A stretch of DNA of 64,000 nt from Priestia endophytica DSM 13796 (GCF_900115845.1 NZ_FOXX01000017.1:1-64000); one strand, 5' to 3'; counted from the first letter of the stretch, positions 41,702 through 51,194 are shown. Notes: a model not told the origin generated them from the letters alone. Made by a program: numbers and translations.

Positions 41702-43423
41702 TTAAAAGAAACGCTTTAAGCTTTTTTTAAGCGGCGGCATTTCTACTTCATGATTTTTGAAGAAATTCTTCAACAAATATTTGGAATAAGAGAAAGCCTG
41801 GCTGTATCCAATTTTACCTGGAAGAGGCGGCTGCTCTTTAATGTGAATATCTAGAATAACAGGTTTTGTGGCAAGAGCCGCTTTTTCAAAGGCAGGAGCA
41901 AGCTCTTCAAATTCTTCTACTCTATAGCCAATGCCTCCTGATACGTCCGCAAATCGAGCAAAATTAAATGGTTGAAGATCAACGGCATAATCAAGGTGAC
42001 CTCCCACTTCCTGTTCGTATTTAATCATCCCAATTTTTTCATTGTTCAATACAACAACAATAATAGGAAGCTTGTATTTTACAGCGGTTAAGAAATCCTG
42101 CATCACCATTGAAAATCCACCATCCCCACATACAGCGACTGCTTGGCGCTCAGGATAAGCCATTTTTGCAGCAATTGCTCCTGGTAGCCCACAACCCATT
42201 GTAGCAAGCCAACTTGAAATGATAAATTGTTGGTTTGTTATGCGGAAATGTCGTGCCATCCAAACGGTAACGTTCCCAACATCAACAGATAAAATAGCAT
42301 CATCTTCTACGATTTTTTGAAGCTGTGGAATGACTTGATGAGCTGTAATAGGGGTTTCTTCTTTTTGCTCATCTTTTCCAATATGTCTCCACCAATTTTC
42401 CATATTTTCTTGACATTTCTCAAGAAAATGTCGATCTTCTTGAAAAGCTCCGTGTGCAGTAAGCCATGGAAGTACTTCCTTTGCATCTCCTACAATTCCT
42501 ACTGAAACAGGATAGCGTTTTCCAATTTGAGTAGGTTCCATATCAATTTGAATAGCTTTTGCTTTTTCAGGAAGATAATCTCGGTATGGGAAAGATGTAC
42601 CTATCATGATAAGTAAATCCGTTTCCTCCATTGCCTCATATGCTGGCTTTGTTCCAATTTGACCAAGGTTTCCAAGATTTGAAGGATGATCGTCTGGAAT
42701 TACTCCTTTTCCTGGTAGTGTCACAACAACTGGAGCGCCAAATCTTTCTGAGAAGGCCTCCACTTCTTTTCTAGCATGCAGTGCTCCTTTTCCAGCTAGG
42801 ATAACAGGACGTTTTGCTTCATTTAAATATGTAACAGCTTTCTTTAGATCCTCTCCATTTGGAACAATCTGAGCTTCTCTAAAAACTGATGAGGTATACA
42901 TTAAACTCTCGTCAATTTCTTGAACAGGGATATCGTCTGGAATGGTTAAAACAGCGACCCCCTTTTTAGCATATGCCGTTTTAATTGCTTGATTTAAAAG
43001 ATCTGGGAGCGTGTCTGCTCTTTGCACCGTTTTATTGAACACGGCTACGTCATCAAACATGCGCTGCAAATTAATTTCCTGAAAATCATCTCTCCCAAGT
43101 TTTTCAGTTGATACTTGTCCAGCAAGAACGAGCATTGGTACGCCATCTGATGCTGCATCATACATCCCATTTAAAAGATGAACTGCTCCAGGACCTGCAA
43201 TTGATAAACATACCCCTATTTTCCCTGTAATTTTAGCGTAGCTTGAAGCGGCGAGAGACGCTGCTTCCTCGTGGCGTACTCCAATAAATTTAATTTGCTC
43301 TTTTGCTTTTCTTAACTCTTCCATTACATTGTTAATGGAATCTCCTGGAAGACCATATATATGGTTAATATTCCATTCTTGTAGTGAACGAATTAATGCT
43401 TGACCAGCCGTTGTTTTAGCCAT
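41702..43423 (-). CDS. ydaP: Thiamine-diphosphate-dependent pyruvate oxidase, YdaP/PoxB-like
   Basis: 573 residues with the three ThDP-enzyme domains. The N-terminal part has GVRHEEAASLAASSYAKITG with the catalytic Glu; the middle binds FAD; the C-terminal ThDP/Mg motif runs from GDGGFSMVMQD to the Asn-Asn pair in VVVLNNEKIG. It decarboxylates pyruvate to acetate and CO2 at the membrane. The B. subtilis homolog is a sigma-B general stress gene; a sigma-B-like promoter is seen here too. Confidence 0.88.
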   Translation of the reverse strand: MAKTTAGQALIRSLQEWNINHIYGLPGDSINNVMEELRKAKEQIKFIGVRHEEAASLAASSYAKITGKIGVCLSIAGPGAVHLLNGMYDAASDGVPMLVLAGQVSTEKLGRDDFQEINLQRMFDDVAVFNKTVQRADTLPDLLNQAIKTAYAKKGVAVLTIPDDIPVQEIDESLMYTSSVFREAQIVPNGEDLKKAVTYLNEAKRPVILAGKGALHARKEVEAFSERFGAPVVVTLPGKGVIPDDHPSNLGNLGQIGTKPAYEAMEETDLLIMIGTSFPYRDYLPEKAKAIQIDMEPTQIGKRYPVSVGIVGDAKEVLPWLTAHGAFQEDRHFLEKCQENMENWWRHIGKDEQKEETPITAHQVIPQLQKIVEDDAILSVDVGNVTVWMARHFRITNQQFIISSWLATMGCGLPGAIAAKMAYPERQAVAVCGDGGFSMVMQDFLTAVKYKLPIIVVVLNNEKIGMIKYEQEVGGHLDYAVDLQPFNFARFADVSGGIGYRVEEFEELAPAFEKAALATKPVILDIHIKEQPPLPGKIGYSQAFSYSKYLLKNFFKNHEVEMPPLKKSLKRFF

Positions 43424-43450
43424 AATGTAGTTCCTCCTTTTTTAGGTAAA

Positions 43451-43476
43451 TATTCCACGTTGTTTAAAGTTTAAAC
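43451..43476 (-). promoter_or_regulatory. Possible sigma-B promoter of ydaP
   Basis: GTTTAA (43476-43471), 14 bases, then GGAATA (43456-43451). The -35 is a perfect sigma-B match; the -10 is weak against GGGTAT. It starts about 20 bases before the ribosome site. Confidence 0.4.
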
Positions 43477-43602
43477 ATTATTAAATAAAAAAGCTTCATA
43501 TAGTGAAACTTTTTATTTCTCCATTCGTTTGTAACTATGTGTCTTTGTTGTCCTCTTTCATCAACGTGGATTACGATTACTTTACAAGGAGATGGAAGAC
43601 TT

Positions 43603-44484
43603 ATGTCAAAAGAATCTTTTTTACAAATGAATACGGTTTTTATTAGTATATTAGTAGAGGCCTTACCATTCGTCGTTCTTGGCGTCATTATTTCAGGCGT
43701 GATTCAAATGTTCATTACAGAAAGTATGCTAGCTAAAATTATTCCTAAAAATCGTTTTCTCTCTGTTATAGTGACCTCTGTGCTTGGGAGCCTTTTTCCT
43801 GCTTGCGAGTGCGGCATTGTCCCTATTACAAGAAGACTGATCGGAAAAGGAGTTCCTCTTCATGGAGCTACAAGTTTTATGCTAACAGGACCTGTTATCA
43901 ACCCGGTTGTGATCTTCTCTACATATGTAGCATTTGGGAACAATTGGACGATGGTTGGCTATCGGTGCATTTTATCCTTTATTGTAGCTCTTTTTGCTGG
44001 TTGGATTATCTCCCTTCAGTTTAAAGACGGACAGCTACGCAACGAGGCTACACACCATCATCATGACCATTCTCTTGCTTTTTCGAAGAAGTTTGGCGAT
44101 ATGGTACGTCACACATTAGATGAATTTTTCTCAGTTGGTAAGTTTTTTATTATTGGAGCTTTAATTGCGGCAGCGATGCAAACATTTGTTAAAACATCCA
44201 CACTTCTTTCTTTAGGAGATGGACCTATTATATCCATCATTATCATGATGGGACTCGCTTTCGTTCTTTCTCTTTGCTCATCAGCTGATGCTTTTGTTGC
44301 TTCATCTTTCCGAAGCACGTTCAGTAATGGTTCACTTGTTGCATTCTTAGTATTTGGTCCAATGTTTGATATTAAAAATATGCTTGTTATGCTCGGAACT
44401 TTTAAGTCTAAACTCGTATTTTTCCTACTCTTTTACGTTACGATTTTTGTCTTTTTAGGAGCACTTATTATTTCTTATTTGTAA
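43603..44484 (+). CDS. UPF0718-type permease, YcgR-like
   Basis: 293 residues from ATG at 43603 (AAGGAG before it). About eight membrane helices; SLFPACECGIVPITRRLIGKG holds the conserved Cys-x-Cys and LCSSADAFVASSF the Cys-Ser-Ser-x-Asp box of this permease family. A His-rich loop (ATHHHHDHS) lies in the middle. Metal or small-molecule transport is likely but unproven. It is followed 13 bases on by its usual partner. Confidence 0.84.
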   Translation: MSKESFLQMNTVFISILVEALPFVVLGVIISGVIQMFITESMLAKIIPKNRFLSVIVTSVLGSLFPACECGIVPITRRLIGKGVPLHGATSFMLTGPVINPVVIFSTYVAFGNNWTMVGYRCILSFIVALFAGWIISLQFKDGQLRNEATHHHHDHSLAFSKKFGDMVRHTLDEFFSVGKFFIIGALIAAAMQTFVKTSTLLSLGDGPIISIIIMMGLAFVLSLCSSADAFVASSFRSTFSNGSLVAFLVFGPMFDIKNMLVMLGTFKSKLVFFLLFYVTIFVFLGALIISYL

Positions 44485-44497
44485 AGGAGGAGACAAA

Positions 44498-45355
44498 GTG
44501 GTACGCATTTTAATCTTAATTGGTTTTAGTTTTATTTTTATGCACCTGCACGCTACAGGAACAATTAATAAATATATTAATATGAAATATAGCTATATCT
44601 CATTTAGTACGATATTTATCTTTATTTTACTAACCATTGCTCAAGTTTATTTTTACGTAAAAGATGGTGATAAGAAAAATCACGATGATCATAAACATGA
44701 TCATTCATGCAGCTGTGGCCATGATCACAGCCATGATGAAGATAAATGGTACAAAAAGCTCGTTGTGTACCCTATTATGATTTTTCCTCTCGTTGCTGTT
44801 ATGTGCTTTCCAATTGCAACGCTTGATTCAAAAATGGTTGAAGCAAAAGGATTTCACTTTCCTATTCTAGAAGGTGATGATGCGTCAAGTAACCATCAAA
44901 TTTTGCAACCTGATACAAGCACGTATTACGGAGCCGAAGATTACGAAAAATTAATGGATAAATCAAAGAAACAGTATGAAAAGAAGAACTCCATTATTCT
45001 AAATGACAACAATTATTTAAAGGGAATGGAAACCATCTATAATTTCCCTGGAGAGTTCACCGGAAAAACGGTATCACTAACCGGTTTTTCCTATAATAGT
45101 GATGACTTGAAGAAGAATGAAATTTTTCTATTTAGATTCGGAATTATTCACTGTGTAGCAGATTCGGGTGTCTATGGGATGCTCATTCAATTCCCAGACG
45201 ATATGAACTTAAAAAATGATGAATGGCTACGCGTAAGTGGAGAACTAGACACAATGTATTATCAACCGTTCAAAAAAACAATTCCTGTTTTAAAAGTGAA
45301 AAAGTACGAGAAAATAAGCGAACCAGAAGATGCTTATGTTTATCGTCAATACTAA
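44498..45355 (+). CDS. TIGR03943-type membrane protein, YcgQ-like
   Basis: 285 residues from GTG (AGGAGG before it). Two to three N-terminal helices, a His/Asp-rich loop (NHDDHKHDHSCSCGHDHSHD) likely to bind metal, then an outer or soluble domain with a beta-rich C-terminal half (FPGEFTGKTVSLTGFSY). It always goes with the UPF0718 permease and is translationally close to it here. Confidence 0.82.
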   Translation: MVRILILIGFSFIFMHLHATGTINKYINMKYSYISFSTIFIFILLTIAQVYFYVKDGDKKNHDDHKHDHSCSCGHDHSHDEDKWYKKLVVYPIMIFPLVAVMCFPIATLDSKMVEAKGFHFPILEGDDASSNHQILQPDTSTYYGAEDYEKLMDKSKKQYEKKNSIILNDNNYLKGMETIYNFPGEFTGKTVSLTGFSYNSDDLKKNEIFLFRFGIIHCVADSGVYGMLIQFPDDMNLKNDEWLRVSGELDTMYYQPFKKTIPVLKVKKYEKISEPEDAYVYRQY

Positions 45356-45356
45356 T

Positions 45357-45387
45357 AAAAAAAGCCGCTTAATGCGGCTTTTTTTAT
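45357..45387 (+). terminator. Terminator of the ycgR/ycgQ-like operon
   Basis: Stem AAAAAGCCGC with GCGGCTTTTT, T-run. Confidence 0.83.
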
Positions 45388-45475
45388 TAGGCAATTGTCT
45401 ATTTTTTTTAGGACAAATCCCCGAATTTTATCTTTCGTATATATTATAAGAGACTTGTAAAAGGAGGTAATCCAT

Positions 45476-45931
45476 GTGCATCATCACTCTTACTTTCCTC
45501 GTTATTATCAAAGAAACTATAAGCCGAACGACCAAAACGAACAAAACTATTCTTCATCACATCATGAAAATTTTGTCCACCCTACTGCTCCTCCATTTCC
45601 ATATGGAGAAGGAAATTATGAACAAAATTATTCTTCATCACATCATGAAAATTTTGCCCACCCTACTGCTCCCCCATTTCCATATGGAGAAGGTAGTTTA
45701 GAACAAAATTATTCTTCACCACATCATGAAAATTTTGCCCACTCTACTGCTCCCCCATTTTCACATGGAGAAGGTAGTTTAGAATATCGTTTGAATTATC
45801 TTTCTTACCAAGTTCAGCAACTTATTGAGCAAAACAAACAGCTCCTTGAGCGTTTAGATCGAAAAGCTCCTGAACAAAGTCAAACGGTCACAGCGCCAGG
45901 TGGAGGCGGATCTATTATTGTCCGGATGTAA
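45476..45931 (+). CDS. His/Tyr/Pro-rich repeat protein, possible spore coat protein
   Basis: 151 residues from GTG at 45476 (AGGAGG eight bases away; the ATG two bases earlier is in a frame that does not fit). Three tandem 27-residue units (residues 22-48, 49-75, 76-102), each close to EQNYSSSHHENFAHPTAPPF plus PYGEGSL. A coiled-coil (YQVQQLIEQNKQLLERL) and a Gly-rich end (GGGGSIIVRM) follow. Such composition is common in Bacillus coat proteins; this is inference, not recognition. Confidence 0.72.
   Translation: MHHHSYFPRYYQRNYKPNDQNEQNYSSSHHENFVHPTAPPFPYGEGNYEQNYSSSHHENFAHPTAPPFPYGEGSLEQNYSSPHHENFAHSTAPPFSHGEGSLEYRLNYLSYQVQQLIEQNKQLLERLDRKAPEQSQTVTAPGGGGSIIVRM
45539..45781 (+). repeat. Three tandem 81-bp repeats inside the coat-like gene
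   Basis: Units start at 45539, 45620 and 45701. Units 1 and 2 are nearly the same at DNA level; unit 3 has drifted a little. Recent growth by slippage or unequal crossing over is likely. Confidence 0.85.
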
Positions 45932-46010
45932 ACGCTAGAGTAGAAGGTCTTCCTCTTAAAGGAGTCCTTCATTGATAAAAAGTGGACAAGTTTAAGTGCA
46001 TTTCTCCATA

Positions 46011-46039
46011 AAAAAACTCCTGCTATTTTGCAGGAGCTT
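46011..46039 (-). terminator. Terminator of the CNNM-type transporter gene
   Basis: Stem CTCCTGC with GCAGGAG, then a T-run on the minus strand. Confidence 0.75.
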
Positions 46040-46053
46040 CTAAGCTTTCTTCA

Positions 46054-47397
46054 CTATCCGTGCTTTCGTTCCGTATTGTCTTCTGTTTCTTCATTTAATT
46101 GTTTAATTAAGAAAGAGACTTGAAGAATTTGATGATTTTCAATTTCTACTACTTCAAACCGGTACTGATCATCTTCAACAACAGGATTCTCATCTGGGGT
46201 TGAAGCCATCTTCACTTGCATCCATCCCCCTATTGTATCAACGTTCTCTCGCTGATCAAACGTCATTCCGAACCGCTCTTCTAAATCATCTAAAAGAACG
46301 CGTCCATTTAAAAGGTAGTAGCCCTGTTCTTGTTCTACTACGTCTGGAATTTCATCAGTATCAAATTCGTCTTGGATGTCACCAACAATTTCTTCTAATA
46401 TATCCTCCATCGAAATAATCCCTGACGTTCCTCCGTATTCATCCATAACAACTGCAATATGAATGTGTTCTTTTTTCATCTTCACTAACACATCTTGCAA
46501 GCGTGTTGATTCATGAATAAAAGGAATTGGATGAATATGCTTTTTCATATTTAATGATCGCCCAAGAACAAGGTTTGTGACCATTTCCTTAGCATTTACA
46601 ACACCGATAATTTTGTCTTTATCTCCTTCTTCTGTTACAGGGTAACGTGTAAAGTGGTTTTCATCAATAATTTGTAAGAGCTCTTCCTTTTCCATCTCCT
46701 GATCAAAAACAATCATTCTTGTTCTTGGTACCATAATATCTTTTGCAACCCTTTCATCAAATGAAAGGATGTTTTGCATATATGAAAGCTCTGTTTGATT
46801 AATTTCTCCACTTTGGTAACTCTGCGTCATAATAATTTTAAGCTCTTCTTCTGAGTGTGCTTGTTCATGACCAGCAGGCTTTACCCCAAATATGCGAAGG
46901 ATAATGCGCGCTGAGCCGTTTAAAAGCCAAATGAGGGGAAATAAAATTTTCCCAAATAGCACAAGCGGCTGAGCTAACAAAAGCGTAACTCTTTCAGTAT
47001 ACTGAATAGCCAATGTTTTCGGAGCAAGTTCTCCTAAGACAACATGTAAAAACGTCATAATACCTAATGCAAGCGCGTAAGAAACAACTGTTGTCCAAGC
47101 TGTAGGAATGCCCAATTCATGGAATACAGGGTGCAAAAGTCGTTCTACAGTAGGTTCTCCGAGCGTCCCAAGACCTAAAGCTGTCACTGTGATTCCGAGC
47201 TGACAAGCTGAAAGGTAATAATCCAAATTGGTTACTAGTTTCTTTACAGCAACCGCTTTTTTATTTCCTTCTGAGATAAGCTGCTCAATTCGCGACATTC
47301 TTACTTTTACAACAGCAAATTCGGCCCCTACAAAAAAGGCTGTCAATACAATTAAAAGAGCTACTAATATTAAATTAATGATAATGGTCGTGTCCAA
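46054..47397 (-). CDS. CNNM/CorC-type divalent metal transporter (hemolysin C family)
   Basis: 447 residues. DUF21 membrane domain with four helices (NLILVALLIVLTAFFVGAEF; YYLSACQLGITVTALGLGTL), two CBS domains around MVPRTRMIVFDQEMEKEEL and VKMKKEHIHIAVVMDEYGGT, and a C-terminal CorC_HlyC domain. Proteins of this type export or exchange Mg2+ or Co2+. B. subtilis has several (YhdP, YrkA, YugS). A structured leader stands upstream. Confidence 0.87.
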   Translation of the reverse strand: MDTTIIINLILVALLIVLTAFFVGAEFAVVKVRMSRIEQLISEGNKKAVAVKKLVTNLDYYLSACQLGITVTALGLGTLGEPTVERLLHPVFHELGIPTAWTTVVSYALALGIMTFLHVVLGELAPKTLAIQYTERVTLLLAQPLVLFGKILFPLIWLLNGSARIILRIFGVKPAGHEQAHSEEELKIIMTQSYQSGEINQTELSYMQNILSFDERVAKDIMVPRTRMIVFDQEMEKEELLQIIDENHFTRYPVTEEGDKDKIIGVVNAKEMVTNLVLGRSLNMKKHIHPIPFIHESTRLQDVLVKMKKEHIHIAVVMDEYGGTSGIISMEDILEEIVGDIQDEFDTDEIPDVVEQEQGYYLLNGRVLLDDLEERFGMTFDQRENVDTIGGWMQVKMASTPDENPVVEDDQYRFEVVEIENHQILQVSFLIKQLNEETEDNTERKHG

Positions 47398-47404
47398 CTT
47401 ATCC

Positions 47405-47582
47405 CCTCTAAAAAGAGGGAATCACCTCCGCTATAAAAATTATTTATATCCACCCGTAGAGTGATGACCATGAGATAGGTACTCAAGCCAAAATGATCCT
47501 TTGTTTTCAATTAACGCGGTTACATTCTTCTGACTAATCGTTCTCCATAGCGCCTTCCCAACGTCTTCACCCCCTTTTTATT
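47405..47582 (-). ncRNA. Structured leader upstream of the CNNM gene, possible riboswitch
   Basis: On the minus strand the text starts GACGTTGGGAAGGCGCTATG and goes on to AACGATTAGTC, so GACGTT can pair with AACG-GTC around an inner loop. Further on CCGC can pair with GCGG, which touches the ribosome site AGCGGAGGTGAT. The GGGAAGGCGCTATGGAG piece recalls the first helix of the M-box Mg2+ riboswitch, but the rest does not match well. I class it as a likely metal- or uncharacterised leader RNA. Confidence 0.45.
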
Positions 47583-47661
47583 AGCTTATATTTTAGCATA
47601 TATTAACTTCTATGTATATTTATTATTCCGGCACCGTTTTTTACTTTTTCTTCACTATGTA

Positions 47662-47916
47662 TTACAACACATTTGTAAGAAGCAGAAGAAGCACAGCCCC
47701 TCCTAAAACGACACATGATACATGCCCTTCACTTTTTTCTTTTTTAAACTCTGTTATGTTATTAAAAATAAGCGACAAAGACATCGCTACTAGCATCCAA
47801 GAAACAACATTAAAATTCTCGATATTCCCTTCCTTTTCCATAATGAGTATAGTTAAAGCCAATATGATGGTGAAAATAGAAAAAACTATACCACCTGCTT
47901 TACATAAGCGATCCAT
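47662..47916 (-). CDS. Small hypothetical membrane protein, three helices
   Basis: 84 residues with a GGGATGG ribosome site. Helices at about residues 7-27, 37-52 and 66-84; a polar stretch EFKKEKSEGH between the last two. The family is not recognised. Confidence 0.62.
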   Translation of the reverse strand: MDRLCKAGGIVFSIFTIILALTILIMEKEGNIENFNVVSWMLVAMSLSLIFNNITEFKKEKSEGHVSCVVLGGAVLLLLLTNVL

Positions 47917-48178
47917 CTTTCCATCCCTTTCTCAAAACTTCCCCTTTTCTTCTTTTTTCAAAAAAGTTCACGAAATGTATGTCTTACCCTTATTTTAACA
48001 TATAGTAAAGATTTACAAAAAGTATAGAAAAAATATTCAATGAATTTAGATTAGTTAATCTTTTCCGTTAATTATCATTTTTTACCTTATATATTACGAT
48101 TTCGTTACATTTTTATTGCAAATGTTAATAAAGTCTATTATACTCACAAATAGAGAAAAAAATTTAGGAGTTTTTGAG

Positions 48179-49411
48179 ATGAAGAAAAAAGGGGTTATTG
48201 TTTTATCTTGTTTGTTTTTAGTGTTTATTGTCGGATTTGCTTCATATCTCTTCTATAAGAAAGAAGTTGCAAAAGAAGCTCCTCAAGCTCTTGTAACAGA
48301 AAAGGAATACACGCCAATCTATTCTGTTCCTTCTCCTTACACAGAAAGAGAAGTTAAAGGGTATTTAACTAAAGATACTGAGTATCGCAACTATATGGCG
48401 TTTAACCAAGACTGGTGGCGAGTTGCTGTTGGAAACGACGTTGGCTATGTTCCACGCAAGGAAACGAAAACAGCGAGTGCAACAGCTGTCAAAGATCAGT
48501 CGCTAACGAGCGCTTTTGAAGGAGAAACGCTTTTAGTGAAAAAAGCAACTCCAATTTATCGCTCAATGTCTAAAAAGTCTAAAAAAATTGGAGAATTTGA
48601 TCAGCATACTCAAATTGAAGCAAAGGATACAGGCCAAGACTGGATGGAAGTAAACGTTGGCGGTCTTATCGGTTACATTCCAAAAGATAGTGTTGAAAAA
48701 CAAAATGGCGTTCCTGTTCTTATGTATCATCACCTTTTAAAAGATGAGGAGAATCATAACTTCAGAGATGTTTCCACAACTATCACTCCTGAAGCCTTTG
48801 AGGAACAAATGAAGTGGCTTCATGACAACGGCTATACTGCTATTACGCTCAAAGAATTAGAGCCTTACATACAAGGAAAAAAAGCATTACCTGAAAAATC
48901 TGTTGTCATTACATTTGATGATGGGATTATTTCTTCGAGAGAATATGCTTATCCTATTCTTAAAAAATATGGATTTAAAGCAGAAAACTTCATTATTACA
49001 AGTAGAATTTCACAGGAAAGCAAACCATTCAATCCAGATCGATTAGACTTTTTAAGCTATCAAGATATGGAAAAAATGAAGGATGTGTTCTCGTTTGGTT
49101 CTCATACGAATGCGCTTCATTCAATGAATGAGGAGAAGAAACGCGGTATGATTACCCAACTTCCTTATGATCAAGTGTTAGCAGACTTCAAACAAAGTAG
49201 ACAAGTACTTCCATCTCACTCTGCATACTTTGCTTATCCTTTTGGACACTTAAATGAGACATCTGTTCAAGCTGTCAAAGATGCAGGATTTACCCTAGCC
49301 TTTACAACACAAAAAGGCTACGTCTTTCCTGGGGATAACCCACTGCTGCTTAACCGGTTCGGCATCGGACCAGACATAACATTAGAAAAGTTTCAAGAAA
49401 TTTTTAAATAA
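48179..49411 (+). CDS. Membrane-anchored polysaccharide deacetylase with SH3-like domains
   Basis: 410 residues from ATG at 48179 (TTAGGAG before it). An N-terminal anchor (GVIVLSCLFLVFIVGFASYL), two SH3b-like stretches (residues about 40-100 and 112-170, each with a WxxV and GYxP pattern), then the NodB domain: VLMYHHLL, TFDDG (metal Asp), SFGSHTNALHSM (metal His pair), FAYPFGHLNE. It deacetylates cell-wall N-acetylglucosamine or a similar glycan outside the membrane. Confidence 0.88.
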   Translation: MKKKGVIVLSCLFLVFIVGFASYLFYKKEVAKEAPQALVTEKEYTPIYSVPSPYTEREVKGYLTKDTEYRNYMAFNQDWWRVAVGNDVGYVPRKETKTASATAVKDQSLTSAFEGETLLVKKATPIYRSMSKKSKKIGEFDQHTQIEAKDTGQDWMEVNVGGLIGYIPKDSVEKQNGVPVLMYHHLLKDEENHNFRDVSTTITPEAFEEQMKWLHDNGYTAITLKELEPYIQGKKALPEKSVVITFDDGIISSREYAYPILKKYGFKAENFIITSRISQESKPFNPDRLDFLSYQDMEKMKDVFSFGSHTNALHSMNEEKKRGMITQLPYDQVLADFKQSRQVLPSHSAYFAYPFGHLNETSVQAVKDAGFTLAFTTQKGYVFPGDNPLLLNRFGIGPDITLEKFQEIFK

Positions 49412-49444
49412 AAAAGATTCAGCATAACTGCTGAATCTTTTTTT
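49411..49444. terminator. Bidirectional terminator between deacetylase and ABC exporter
   Basis: Fourteen-base stem AAAAAGATTCAGCA with TGCTGAATCTTTTT between convergent genes. Confidence 0.86.
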
Positions 49445-49445
49445 A

Positions 49446-51155
49446 TTATCCAAACTGTGCTTGGTGAAGACGGCTATATATTCCCTTCTCTCCTAGCAAT
49501 CTATCGTGTGTTCCTTGTTCTGTTATACCATTTTTTGTGACAACCATAATGCGATCTGCGTTTTTAATTGTAGCAAGGCGATGAGCAATAACAAGAGTTG
49601 TGCGCCCTTTTGAAAGCTCATTTAACGCTTGTTGGATGGCAACTTCTGTTTCAGTATCAAGAGCAGAGGTTGCTTCATCTAAAATTAAAATTGGTGGGTT
49701 TTTAAGAAAAATTCGTGCGATAGCAAGGCGTTGTTTTTGACCACCAGAAAGTTTTACTCCTCGCTCTCCAATGATGGTGTCAAGTCCGTCAGGCTGAGTT
49801 GAAATAAAGTCAGACAGCTGAGCTTTACGAGCTGCTTCCTCTATCTCTTCATCTGTTGCATCTAGCTTACCATAGCTCAAATTCTCCCGAATCGTGCCTG
49901 AGAAAAGGAAAACATCTTGCTGCACAATACCAATTTGGCTACGCAGTGATTGAAGAGTAAAGTCCCGAATGTCTACGCCATCAATTGTAATTTTCCCTTC
50001 TTCAATCTCATAAAAACGAGGAAGCAAGCTGCACAAAGTTGTTTTTCCTGCTCCTGATGGACCTACAAACGCAACTGTCTCACCTTCTTTGATAGAAAGG
50101 GTTAGTCCATTTAAGACTCTTTCCATATTTTTGTAGCGAAATGCAACTTTTTCGTAACGGATTTCTCCTTTTACCGTCATATCTTTAGCGTGCTCTGAAT
50201 CAACGATATCAGGATGTGTATCCATGATTTCAGTATAGCGCTTGAACCCGGCGATTCCTTTTGGATAACTTTCAATCACCGCATTAATTTTTTGAATTGG
50301 TCCTATTAAAATGTTAGAAAGGAGAAGAAACGCAACAAACTCTCCATATGTAAGCTGACCTTTAATAACGAAAAGCGTTCCAAACAAAAGTGTAAAGAGT
50401 GTTACAATGCGCATAAGCATGTAGTTGGCCATAATATTTTGAGCCATAATTTTATAAGATTGAAGCTTTGTTTGGCGATAGCGTTCATTGTTTACTTCAA
50501 AGCGTTTTTGTTCATGTTCTTCATTTGCAAATGCTTTTACAACGCGAATGCCTCCAATGCTATCCTCTACGCGGGCATTAATATCCCCTACATCACTAAA
50601 CATTTTACGGAACGTTTTTGTCATCTTTTTGTTAAAGTGAATAGCACAAATCATTAAAAATGGGATAACGATAAAAGAAAGCACAGCAAGTTTCCAATTA
50701 ATCGTAAGCATAATTCCAAATGCGCCTAGAAGCGTCATAATAGCGACAAATACATCCTCAGGTCCATGATGGGCAACTTCCCCGATTTCTTCTAAATCTT
50801 TGGTCAGCCTTGAAATCGAATGTCCTGTTTTATTTTCGTCATAGTAGCTAAAAGAGAGCTTTTGCATGTGACCAAAAAGCTTTCTTCTCACATCTGTTTC
50901 GATATTAATACCAAGTTTATGTCCCCAAAAAGTTACAATGTACTGAAGACCTGTATTAAGAAGATAAATAGCTAAAAGACCTAAACATGCCAATGAGATA
51001 ACAGTCCAGTTTTCCATAGGAAGTAAACGATCAATCACTTCATTTACAGCAATCGGAAAAGCAAGCTCTAAAATCCCAACAAAAACAGCACATGAAAAAT
51101 CAAGTATGAAAAGTTTTTTATATGGTTTATAGTATGAAAAAAAACGTTTTAACAC
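49446..51155 (-). CDS. ABC exporter half-transporter (MsbA/LmrA-like, YgaD type)
   Basis: 569 residues. Six helices in residues 1-310, then the nucleotide domain: Walker A GPSGAGKTT, Q-loop IGIVQQDVFLFSGTI, signature LSGGQKQRLAIARI, Walker B ILILDEATSALD, switch His VIAHRLATI. It works as a homodimer and moves lipids, drugs or peptides out. A Fur box lies about 40 bases before the start, so low iron should raise its expression. Confidence 0.88.
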   Translation of the reverse strand: MLKRFFSYYKPYKKLFILDFSCAVFVGILELAFPIAVNEVIDRLLPMENWTVISLACLGLLAIYLLNTGLQYIVTFWGHKLGINIETDVRRKLFGHMQKLSFSYYDENKTGHSISRLTKDLEEIGEVAHHGPEDVFVAIMTLLGAFGIMLTINWKLAVLSFIVIPFLMICAIHFNKKMTKTFRKMFSDVGDINARVEDSIGGIRVVKAFANEEHEQKRFEVNNERYRQTKLQSYKIMAQNIMANYMLMRIVTLFTLLFGTLFVIKGQLTYGEFVAFLLLSNILIGPIQKINAVIESYPKGIAGFKRYTEIMDTHPDIVDSEHAKDMTVKGEIRYEKVAFRYKNMERVLNGLTLSIKEGETVAFVGPSGAGKTTLCSLLPRFYEIEEGKITIDGVDIRDFTLQSLRSQIGIVQQDVFLFSGTIRENLSYGKLDATDEEIEEAARKAQLSDFISTQPDGLDTIIGERGVKLSGGQKQRLAIARIFLKNPPILILDEATSALDTETEVAIQQALNELSKGRTTLVIAHRLATIKNADRIMVVTKNGITEQGTHDRLLGEKGIYSRLHQAQFG

Positions 51156-51194
51156 CTTTTTCCTCCCTTATCATTATAGTATAACTCCATACAA

